Source: Clostridium_AW malenominatum (GTDB lineage: Bacteria > Bacillota > Clostridia > Clostridiales > Clostridiaceae). From it: a stretch of DNA of 64,000 nt. The notes below the pieces were generated by a model. That model was not told the DNA's origin. It made no database searches and saw nothing but the letters and a program-made list of their open reading frames with translations. The position numbers were made by a program, and so were the translations under genes. Of this stretch, positions 25,691 to 32,649 are shown piece by piece. Each line of letters opens with the position of its first letter. Within the stretch, counting starts at the first letter, position 1. The stretch spans positions 868,001-932,000 of the forward strand of contig NZ_BAAACF010000001.1 in the NCBI RefSeq assembly GCF_039521365.1, given 5' to 3'.

Positions 25691-25840
25691 ATGTATGACG
25701 AAATAGTTAAACTTATAAGTAACGTAGGATTCCCAGTAGCGGTTAGCGTATTTTTACTCGTAAAGCTTGATAAAAGGCTGGAGCAAATAATAATATTGCT
25801 TTCTGCTATGGAACACCGTGAAAGGGAGAGGCGCTCTTGA
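25691..25840 (+). CDS. yvrJ: YvrJ-family small membrane protein
   Basis: A 49-residue peptide: YDEIVKLISNVGFPVAVSVFLLVKLDKRLEQI followed by a charged tail. GFPVAVSVFLL is a single membrane helix with the YvrJ GFP-V signature. It starts after GGGGTGATTCT. It lies between two MITE-like repeats and ends at a strong terminator. Its 3' end recurs as a scrap at 4443. Confidence 0.8.
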   Translation: MYDEIVKLISNVGFPVAVSVFLLVKLDKRLEQIIILLSAMEHRERERRS

Positions 25841-25866
25841 AAAAAGAGAGGGGCCTCTCTTTTTTA
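25841..25866 (+). terminator. rho-independent terminator after yvrJ
   Basis: Perfect palindrome AAAAAAGAGAGG-GG-CCTCTCTTTTTT directly after the yvrJ stop codon. Confidence 0.9.
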
Positions 25867-25867
25867 T

Positions 25868-25989
25868 ATAACAGATAACAAAGAATAGAGTACAGATGAG
25901 GATAAAACTCCTGCGGAGTTTTAAATTATAGAAATTCCCTTGGAATTTCATCAATATCTGTTATTTGTTATTATTCTCTATTATTTATT
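25868..25989. repeat. MITE-like repeat, copy 2
   Basis: Same structure as 25559-25675, with better preserved hairpins AAACTCCTGCGGAGTTT and GAAATTCCCTTGGAATTTC between inverted ends related to AACAGATAACAAA and TTTGTTATT. Confidence 0.7.
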
Positions 25990-26048
25990 TTGCAGTTTCT
26001 CCGCAAAAGCATATATATAGGTGAAAATAAAAAAAGGAGGTTTTGCAA

Positions 26049-26273
26049 ATGGCAGTAACAGCTATAAGATATGCTTCTACTTTAGGGATAGAGGTATCAC
26101 TAGGATTTGATGAGGAGACTAACAAGGAAAGGAAAAAAATCAAAACTATTTCCAAAATAAGCACAGTGGCTACCGATGAACAGCTACATAACATAGGCAT
26201 GGCAATTGCAGATGTCTTGAAGTATGAGCTTATCGGCTTTCACAGAACTAATAAAAATGAATTAGCAGGTTAA
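26049..26273 (+). CDS. DUF1659-family small protein
   Basis: A 74-residue protein beginning MAVTAIRYASTLGIEVSLGFDEET and ending near ELIGFHRTNKNELAG, the DUF1659 pattern. ATG 26049 follows AAGGAGG. The family is of unknown function and almost always sits beside DUF2922 and YvrJ, as here. Confidence 0.8.
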   Translation: MAVTAIRYASTLGIEVSLGFDEETNKERKKIKTISKISTVATDEQLHNIGMAIADVLKYELIGFHRTNKNELAG

Positions 26274-26289
26274 GAAGGAGGGGTAATTT

Positions 26290-26508
26290 ATGGATAAAAC
26301 ATTAGTTATGAGATTTGTAGATTCAGAACTTAAGAAATTTTCTTATTCGATTTCAGAGGTTAGAGAAGATTTAACTTCTGAAGAAATTGAAACTCTCATG
26401 GATGTTATACTAGCCAATCAGGAAGCTTTTGAGCTAAAGAATCCTTTAGTCTCAAAGGACTCAGCCAATATTGTTGGAAAAACTGTTACAGAAGTATATA
26501 AAGCGTAA
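26290..26508 (+). CDS. DUF2922-family small protein
   Basis: A 72-residue protein with MRFVDSELKKFSYSISEVREDLTSEEIETLMDVILANQEAF, matching DUF2922, and a ribosome binding site AGGAGGGG. It is the last gene of the YvrJ/DUF1659/DUF2922 set. Confidence 0.8.
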   Translation: MDKTLVMRFVDSELKKFSYSISEVREDLTSEEIETLMDVILANQEAFELKNPLVSKDSANIVGKTVTEVYKA

Positions 26509-26520
26509 AGGAGAATAAAG

Positions 26521-26694
26521 ATTGTAAAATTATAGACTGTTTCATTTCACAAGGCATTCTAAACTTTTGCAACATTTCTAGGCTCTAAAATTTTTAAACT
26601 CACTGCGTTCAAACATAAAAATTTCCGAGCGAACCTTTTATGATGCAAAAGAAGAATGCCAATTGCTTATTCAAATGACATATAATTTTACAAT
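26521..26694. mobile_element. MITE with long imperfect inverted repeats
   Basis: 174 bp starting ATTGTAAAATTATA and ending TATAATTTTACAAT, perfect 14-bp inverted termini. Complementarity continues inward through GGCATTCT…CTTTTGCA on both arms. It encodes no protein and inserts just after the DUF2922 gene. Confidence 0.75.
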
Positions 26695-26750
26695 CCTTTA
26701 TATTGGTTTAAATAAGGAAGAAAGTATAAAAATATACTTTCCTAATATTA

Positions 26751-26780
26751 GAAGGCTCTCACTTTTGTGGGAGCTTTTTA
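26751..26780 (+). terminator. rho-independent terminator
   Basis: Stem GGCTC-CAC/GTG-GAGC with a TTTT loop and a TTTTTA tail. It closes the DUF1659/DUF2922 transcript beyond the MITE. Confidence 0.75.
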
Positions 26781-26793
26781 TATTTTATAATAA

Positions 26794-27093
26794 ATTGTAG
26801 AAATTAATATAGCAACAAGTTTCTTTTGGAGACATAAAATTCTTGATTGTATAAGCACATTTTTAGGCAAGGGATACGTTGATGGTGTTATTGAAGCAGA
26901 TGAAGTATTCTTTGCTGAAAGTTTTAAAGGCACAAAACCTTCTAATATGCCAAGACGCTCTCGTAAAAGAGGGAAACAAGTTAAGAAAAGGAGTATTTCA
27001 AAGGAACAAGTTTGCATTGCTACTGCTATTGACAGACACAGTTCAAAGCAATGTAGCACATTGGTATATCAAAATAAAAGACTTAAAAAATAG
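26794..27093 (+). pseudogene. IS1595-family transposase relic
   Basis: The frame reads SFFWRHKILDCISTF…GVIEADEVFFAESFKG…RKRGKQVKKRSISKEQVCIATAIDRHSSK before drifting into a stop. WRHKIL, the DE(V/T)FF first catalytic Asp block and the RKRG…GIS-EQV segment are IS1595 hallmarks. Both N- and C-terminal parts are missing. Confidence 0.78.
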
Positions 27094-27246
27094 AGAGCCA
27101 ATGTATATATGACATGTGTGATATATTGTAAATTATGTTATAATAAGTGTTATTAAAAAACTATAATTTAATGAAAAATAGTAAATTTTTGTGTACTAAT
27201 ATTTAAGAGTAAGATAAAATAACCAATTTAAAAGGGGGGGATAAAA

Positions 27247-27471
27247 GTGTATATTGGGATTTTAAGCATTTTTGTTGCAATTATATGTTTAGTAATACAT
27301 AAGAAAAAATCTACAATTATTAATAAAATTGAAGTGATAAGACAGATATTGTGGCTTGAAGCAGGTTTTTTTCTTATAGTTTATTTTATCACTGATAGTC
27401 ATTGGTATAGAGCAACTTGGCAAATATTTTTATTGTTAGCATCATTATCTAATCTTTATAAAAGGAAATAA
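27247..27471 (+). CDS. small membrane protein of unknown function
   Basis: A 74-residue protein with two or three hydrophobic helices (YIGILSIFVAIICLVIH, LWLEAGFFLIVYFI, a C-terminal helix) and a basic tail. GTG 27247 follows AAAGGGGGG. No family recognised. Confidence 0.6.
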   Translation: MYIGILSIFVAIICLVIHKKKSTIINKIEVIRQILWLEAGFFLIVYFITDSHWYRATWQIFLLLASLSNLYKRK

Positions 27472-27549
27472 TAGCAAAATAAATATAAACTAATTATGAA
27501 TAATATTCATATATTAATAATTATAGGTGGACAATCCCATCTATAATTA

Positions 27550-27588
27550 TTAGGCTATATTTCAACATTATAGTAAAACATAGCCTAA
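27550..27588 (+). terminator. probable terminator hairpin
   Basis: TTAGGCTAT…ATAGCCTAA with an AT-rich loop, about 80 bp after the preceding small membrane-protein gene. Confidence 0.55.
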
Positions 27589-27734
27589 TAAAAATATAAA
27601 AAAATTTATTTATATTCCATTTTAGAGGATTACTGCGTTTATATATAATATAGTAAGTTTTTAATATATAAGGGGTTTTAACTCAGCAAATAATCCTTAA
27701 GTTTTGTGGCTAGCAGGGTTAAATATGAAAGATA

Positions 27735-27827
27735 TTATTTTTTATTATCCTTATTCTTTTTATCAAAGAAACCCATAATTAACAATGTCATGAATAACGC
27801 TGTTAATATATATAACGATTGTTCCAA
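27735..27827 (-). CDS. tiny hydrophobic peptide, toxin-like
   Basis: A 30-residue frame from TTG 27827, preceded by GAGGTGAAATTTT, encodes EQSLYILTALFMTLLIMGFF followed by a lysine/aspartate tail ending NKK. One membrane helix with a charged tail and a strong ribosome binding site resemble type I toxins. A promoter-like TATAAT (27644-27649) on the opposite strand could drive an antisense RNA. It is too short for confident assignment. Confidence 0.5.
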   Translation of the reverse strand: MEQSLYILTALFMTLLIMGFFDKKNKDNKK

Positions 27828-27952
27828 AAATTTCACCTCTTAAGATAGTAGATTATTTTAATATTCTATATTTTTATTATATATAATATATTAATTTAAT
27901 AAAACTCCCATAGGAATTTTTATTAAAATTTTACGAAGGTTTTTACTTATAA

Positions 27953-28420
27953 TTATTCTTCATACTCTTCTTCTAATTGCTTTCGTTTTTTAATTACATA
28001 GTTTCCCATAAGGTACAGTGTAATAAATACAAGAATAAAAATAAATACACTATATATGCCTACAGATATTATTAAATACTTCATGTTATTTTTAAAATAA
28101 TCCATTGTTATATATTTAATTACTCCAAAGATGCCACCGAAAATAATAGTGGACACAATACTATAAAGTAGATATGTCTTAACACAGGGTTTAGTATAAT
28201 AATCCCATGCTCCTTTGCGTAGGTAAGATATTAATGACAATATACATGCAACCATAAACACACCAAACTCAAATCCAAACTCTTTAAAGGATGCCCCCAT
28301 GCCAGTTTGAATCATAATAGAAGCAAATAATAGCCAAAACATAAGCCAAAATCCAAAATGCTCAACCCTTAGCATTTCTAGTTCTTGCCTTTCATCTACA
28401 ACTTTTTTAAATTTCTTCAT
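27953..28420 (-). CDS. DUF6773-like membrane protein
   Basis: A 155-residue protein with four hydrophobic helices between a lysine-rich start (KKFKKVVDERQELEML) and an acidic tail. ATG 28420 is chosen because GGGAGGAAG precedes it. It overlaps the XRE gene by 14 bp. XRE/membrane-protein pairs of this sort are common in Firmicutes, the HTH protein controlling the pair. The DUF name is from memory of similar proteins and is tentative. Confidence 0.65.
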   Translation of the reverse strand: MKKFKKVVDERQELEMLRVEHFGFWLMFWLLFASIMIQTGMGASFKEFGFEFGVFMVACILSLISYLRKGAWDYYTKPCVKTYLLYSIVSTIIFGGIFGVIKYITMDYFKNNMKYLIISVGIYSVFIFILVFITLYLMGNYVIKKRKQLEEEYEE

Positions 28421-28619
28421 TTTTTTCTTCCTCCCAAAATATGTCATTCAAAGTTTTACCTAATGCTTTACATATGGCTATACATAATTGCAACGAGGGG
28501 TTAAATTTACCAGATTCAATCATACCTATAGTTTGTCTTGTAACATCAACTTTTTTAGCTAGATCTTCTTGAGATAAATCCAATGATGCACGAGCTGCTT
28601 TTAATTTTAAATTTTTCAC
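28407..28619 (-). CDS. XRE-family regulator (YozG-like)
   Basis: A 70-residue helix-turn-helix protein: LKAARASLDLSQEDLAKKVDVTRQTIGMIESGKFNPSLQLCIAICKALGKTLNDIFW. This is the compact repressor type that typically regulates an adjacent membrane-protein gene, here co-transcribed and overlapping. Confidence 0.85.
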   Translation of the reverse strand: MKNLKLKAARASLDLSQEDLAKKVDVTRQTIGMIESGKFNPSLQLCIAICKALGKTLNDIFWEEEKNEEI

Positions 28620-28727
28620 TATCTCTCCCTCCTTATATTTACATTGTATTATATTTCATTCTTTATGTAAAGTATATATTGCATTTTGAATACAATATTA
28701 TTCCTAATGAATAGTCGTAACTCAATA

Positions 28728-28872
28728 GTAACACAAGAAGATGCCACTTTGTAAATTGAAAAGCAATCTTTGTAACTGACAACTGAATATTTGTAAACGA
28801 AACGCCACTTTTGTATCCGAAATGCATGTTTTGTAAATGAGATGCAGTTTTTGTAACCAAAATGCAGTTTGA
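28728..28872. repeat. array of degenerate 20-21 bp direct repeats
   Basis: Units of the form TTTGTAA-nnGAAATGCAg recur with the G of TTTG at 28751, 28772, 28793, 28813, 28833 and 28853, a spacing of 20-21 bp. A weaker unit lies at about 28728. Multiple transposase-binding repeats of this size are known at the ends of IS21-, Tn7- and Mu-type elements, but no matching transposase is present here. Confidence 0.7.
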
Positions 28873-28988
28873 TTTTTCACATTTATTGAAGTATTATATT
28901 AAAAATAAGCATGCTAAATGGAGGTCAACTCCCTCTCGATTTTTTGTAATCGGAGAATCCACCCCTTAATTCCTTAGATAGATTAGTG

Positions 28989-30329
28989 GTTGGCGGCACG
29001 CATTTTTATTATTTTTTTAGAAGAGTAGGTTTTAATATGATGTCACTGGCGGCAACCAGTGTGCATCCAAGTTTATGCAAAACTTCCTCTCCGTGATAAA
29101 AGCTGAATGTTTCGTATGGACTGCGATTATTCAGCTTTTTTCTTTTGTATGAATTAATATGATTCATCATTAGGTTGATATCTTCCTGGGTAAGGTTATT
29201 AAAACTTGTTCCTTTAGGAAGTACTCTTCGTATTAATTCATGATTTACTTCAATAGCTCCTTTTTGATAAGGGCTACCTGCATCACAGTAAAATACATTA
29301 GTACGCCAAAATGGTGCAGATTCCCTATGTTCAATTGCTTTAGGATTCGAGAACTCACTCCCATTATCCGTAAGGATGACAGGAAACAGTCTGTTGAATA
29401 TATCTTTTCCGAGATCCTTATCAAGTTGGTTAAAAATATCAGTTACAGACTTTGAGGTGTTTGCATCTCTTAAGAATGCCAGCATTAAACTGCAATCCAC
29501 GAAGTGAATGGTCAAGAGGCATTTACCACCTTTGTTGCCAATCACCGAATCCATTTGTACCACTGCAGTATCAGGGTTCTTTTCAATAAACGCACCAAAC
29601 GCTTCGTAATTACGACCAATGCGACAGCCTTTATCCACTTTGAATTCAGGCTTCTTATAACGCTCACGAAACTTGACTTTCCTTGGAAGATCAATGTTTC
29701 TGACATCAAAAAGACACGCATCGATGTAATTATAAATGGTCTTTTCACTACACATAAGTTCGTCCTTATGGTTAATGTAAATCTGATTTACAGACTGGCC
29801 ATTTTGAACAAGTGGCGAAATAATCTTATTCAATCTGGCGATTTCATCTTCAGATACACACAAGCCACTTCGTGATTGTGATATAGATTCATGTGCCTTG
29901 ATGTGGGCACGCTCTGCATCATATATATTTTTTAAAAGTGTACATTTATAAATGCTTCTACAGCCGTTGCAAACATAAGGAACTCTGAATCTGGCAGTGC
30001 AAACTTCTTCAATAAACTCTAGACAGTTTGAATTACAAGAAGTACACAGCTTACAGTAGATAGCCGACTTTCTGGTGCATTCTTTGCCACAGACGTTCTT
30101 ATTTCTACAGTTAATGCGATTCTTACAAGCATTGAATGGAAATCCAGGGTAACCTGTAGCAATTTCGGAACTATACTTTCGGACTTCTCTGGAAATGGTA
30201 GTTGGATTTTTTCCCAGCCTGCGGCTAATTTCTTTAAAGGAAAGACTCTCTTTTAAGTATTTTTGCAATTCAAGTCTTTCTTCATAAGTAAAAAATTTAG
30301 ACATATATGTCCTCCGTTCTGCCGCCAAC
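28989..30329 (-). mobile_element. IS30-family insertion sequence
   Basis: About 1.34 kb bounded by inverted termini GTTGGCGGCA (28989-28998) and TGCCGCCAAC (30320-30329), carrying a single intact transposase gene. I could not see a convincing target duplication. It lies next to the 20-21 bp repeat array. Confidence 0.85.
29009..30304 (-). CDS. IS30-family transposase
   Basis: A 431-residue DDE transposase. An N-terminal helix-turn-helix (FTYEERLELQKYLKESLSFKEISRRLGKNPTTISREVRKY) is followed by a cysteine-rich zinc-binding region (about residues 60-125). The catalytic domain shows Asp in VVQMDSVIG, Asp in ILTDNGSEF and Glu in YQKGAIEVNH. ATG 30304 follows GGAGG, better than the longer upstream start. 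It appears intact and may be active. Confidence 0.93.
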   Translation of the reverse strand: MSKFFTYEERLELQKYLKESLSFKEISRRLGKNPTTISREVRKYSSEIATGYPGFPFNACKNRINCRNKNVCGKECTRKSAIYCKLCTSCNSNCLEFIEEVCTARFRVPYVCNGCRSIYKCTLLKNIYDAERAHIKAHESISQSRSGLCVSEDEIARLNKIISPLVQNGQSVNQIYINHKDELMCSEKTIYNYIDACLFDVRNIDLPRKVKFRERYKKPEFKVDKGCRIGRNYEAFGAFIEKNPDTAVVQMDSVIGNKGGKCLLTIHFVDCSLMLAFLRDANTSKSVTDIFNQLDKDLGKDIFNRLFPVILTDNGSEFSNPKAIEHRESAPFWRTNVFYCDAGSPYQKGAIEVNHELIRRVLPKGTSFNNLTQEDINLMMNHINSYKRKKLNNRSPYETFSFYHGEEVLHKLGCTLVAASDIILKPTLLKK

Positions 30330-30626
30330 AATCATAGAATATATAAAACAAAACTAATGAGCAAACAAAAAGACTGGTAGCTAACCAATCTTTTGTAAGC
30401 TAGGATGCAACCACCTAGCGGATAAATATTTATTATTATTAATACAACCTAGTTGATATCGGAAGGGTTACATTTCGATTTGCAATTAAGGACTCTTTAA
30501 TTATCCAGCAGTAGGTCAGGTACTACTCGAAATTTATTATTAAATATAGAATATATGATAAAGGGGTTGAACTATTAAGGCTTGTCCATGTAGTCACTCT
30601 ATTAAAAATTTAATTACAAAAAAGTG

Positions 30627-30655
30627 TTGACCAATAGGAAATGGTATAATATACT
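30627..30655 (+). promoter_or_regulatory. sigma-A promoter of the tetR-efflux operon
   Basis: TTGACC (30627-30632), a 17-bp spacer and TATACT (30650-30655) precede the TetR gene. Confidence 0.6.
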
Positions 30656-30662
30656 ATCACTA

Positions 30663-30677
30663 GACCGACTGTCGGTC
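30663..30677. promoter_or_regulatory. TetR operator palindrome
   Basis: GACCGAC-T-GTCGGTC, perfect 7-bp arms, lies just after the -10 element at the expected start of transcription. The sequence matches the GACNGAC/GTCNGTC style of many TetR-family operators, supporting autorepression. Confidence 0.75.
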
Positions 30678-30701
30678 GAGTACATAGAATGGAGTGAAAT
30701 T

Positions 30702-31328
30702 ATGAGAATTACTAAAGAATATAATGAAAGAAAGAATGAAATTCTTGATGCTGCTGAAAGGCTGTTTCGCTTGAATGGATATGATAAGTGTACTATTAAT
30801 GACATACTTAAAGAGGTTAGTATTGCAAAGGGTACTTTTTATCATTATTTCAAATCTAAAGAAGAAGTTTTAGATGGGATTGTATTGCGATATAAAGATA
30901 TGGTAGTTAATAGAGCCAATGAAATACTTAAGATAGACGATATTAGGCCAGAAGAAAAGTTGATGGGTGCATTTATGTCAATGAGTATTATAAACCAGAT
31001 TGACGGTGATATGCTAGATGACATGCATAAAATTGAAAATGCCTTATTACATCAGAAAATGTTGAATCAGATTGTTATAGCTATGGCTCCTATTCTAGTA
31101 AAGATTATTGAAGAAGGAACTGAAAAAGCTGGATGGAACTGCAGATATCCTTTGCAATATATGCAGATTTTTCTAGCATCATCATTATCCTTAACGGATG
31201 AAGGTATTTTTGAATTAGATGATGATTCACAGATGAAGGTAATGGCAGCATTGATTTCCATGCTTGAAAAAATGCTGGATGTTCCTGAAGATTCTTTTAT
31301 GAGATTATTTATGCAGAATCAAGGATAG
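30702..31328 (+). CDS. TetR-family transcriptional repressor
   Basis: A 208-residue regulator. Residues 1-60 (EILDAAERLFRLNGYDKCTINDILKEVSIAKGTFYHYFKSKEEVLDGI) form the TetR DNA-binding domain; the rest is a helical ligand-binding domain. ATG 30702 follows GGAG; the longer frame starts within the promoter. It heads the MFS/ABC efflux operon and probably senses a compound those pumps export. Confidence 0.92.
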   Translation: MRITKEYNERKNEILDAAERLFRLNGYDKCTINDILKEVSIAKGTFYHYFKSKEEVLDGIVLRYKDMVVNRANEILKIDDIRPEEKLMGAFMSMSIINQIDGDMLDDMHKIENALLHQKMLNQIVIAMAPILVKIIEEGTEKAGWNCRYPLQYMQIFLASSLSLTDEGIFELDDDSQMKVMAALISMLEKMLDVPEDSFMRLFMQNQG

Positions 31329-31365
31329 ATATAAAAAATGAGAAGGGGATAGAAGGGGAAATATT

Positions 31366-32649
31366 ATGAAGAAATTTATGACTATATGGATTGGGGAACT
31401 GATTTCAAGTATTGGCAGTGGGATGACTGCCTTTGCTGTTTCAGTTTATGTTTATCAACTTACCGGAAGTGCAACATTGGTATCTGTTGCAGCACTTGTA
31501 GCATTTTTACCAACAATTTTACTGAGTCCTGTTGGAGGAATTCTTGCTGATCGTTATGACAGAAGGCTTATGATGATAATTGGTGATTCTTTTTCAATGA
31601 TAGGTCTTCTTTATATATTTATTTGTATACAAACAGGTAATGGGGGAGTTATGCCTATATTTATTGGCGTTGCCATAAGTTCAGTTTTTGTATCACTGCT
31701 TGAACCTGCCTATAGGGCTACTGTTACTGATTTGCTTTCCGAGGAGGAATATGCCAGGGCAAGCGGTTTAGTTCAAATTGCGGCGAATTCTAAGTATTTG
31801 ATATCTCCAGTTATAGCTGGACTAATCCTTTCTGTTGCAGATATCAGGGTAATTTTAATAATTGATATGGCAACATTTTTTGTAACGGTTTTTACTATAG
31901 CGGCAGTTAGAAAGAGTATCCAAACAGTTAAGCCTAACAAGGATAATTTTAACTTTTTAAAGGAGTTCAAAGAAGGAACTAAAAGCATTACCTCTAATAA
32001 AGGGGTAATGAGTTTAGTAGTTCTGATGGCATTTATGTGTTTTTTTATTGCTTTTATACAGACTTTGATGACGCCTATGGTTCTTTCCTTTGCTGATGAG
32101 AGAACACTTGGAATTATGGAGTCCGTAAGTGCTGTTGGTATGTTAGTTGGAAGTGTTGCTATTGGTATTTTAAACATCAAGAAAAATTATTCCAGGATTC
32201 TTGGGGTTTCATTAATAGCAGCAGGTATTTTTATGGCATTGACTGGTACAACAACTAGCATATGGTTGATTGTAGTTTTCTGCATTTTATTTTTTACAGC
32301 GCTACCCTTTATTAACACCTGCGCAGATGTTTTAATTCGTATCAGTATACCCAATGATGTGCAGGGAAGGGCATGGGGAATGATAAGTATTCTTACACAA
32401 ATAGGTTTTGTTTTAGCATACGCGGTCTGCGGTGTGCTAGCTGATTATGTGTTTGGACCCATGCTGATGCAGGATGGCATTCTTGCAGGGAGCATAGGTC
32501 GTATTATTGGCACCGGAGAAGGACGTGGAATTGGTTTGATGCTTATTATTGCTGGTATAGTAATGGTTACATTTGCTTTTATATTTGGATTTAGTAAAAG
32601 TATTAGGGAGATGGAAAGGAGTGATTTAAATGAATTGGTTAATAGTTAA
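31366..32649 (+). CDS. MFS efflux transporter (DHA3-like)
   Basis: A 427-residue 12-helix transporter. GELISSIGSGMTAFAVSVYVYQLTGSATLVS and GGILADRYDRRLMMIIGD (motif A) are typical of the DHA3 group that includes macrolide and siderophore exporters. It is followed with a 20-bp overlap by the ABC permease. Drug or peptide efflux is the likely role, with substrate unknown. Confidence 0.87.
   Translation: MKKFMTIWIGELISSIGSGMTAFAVSVYVYQLTGSATLVSVAALVAFLPTILLSPVGGILADRYDRRLMMIIGDSFSMIGLLYIFICIQTGNGGVMPIFIGVAISSVFVSLLEPAYRATVTDLLSEEEYARASGLVQIAANSKYLISPVIAGLILSVADIRVILIIDMATFFVTVFTIAAVRKSIQTVKPNKDNFNFLKEFKEGTKSITSNKGVMSLVVLMAFMCFFIAFIQTLMTPMVLSFADERTLGIMESVSAVGMLVGSVAIGILNIKKNYSRILGVSLIAAGIFMALTGTTTSIWLIVVFCILFFTALPFINTCADVLIRISIPNDVQGRAWGMISILTQIGFVLAYAVCGVLADYVFGPMLMQDGILAGSIGRIIGTGEGRGIGLMLIIAGIVMVTFAFIFGFSKSIREMERSDLNELVNS

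Noticed and set aside
27640..27735. Antisense RNA to the tiny peptide at 27735-27827
   Set aside because: A TATAAT and a weak hairpin exist, but -35 and terminator are poor; not listed as a separate RNA.
28728..28872. CRISPR array
   Set aside because: The 20-21 bp periodicity leaves no spacers and units are degenerate; there are no cas genes.
29240..29875. Frames on the plus strand opposite the IS30 transposase
   Set aside because: Shadows of a well-supported transposase gene; no starts with ribosome binding sites.
30331..30620. Riboswitch or structured leader before tetR
   Set aside because: Several short hairpins are visible, but none match a known core and the tetR promoter lies downstream of them.
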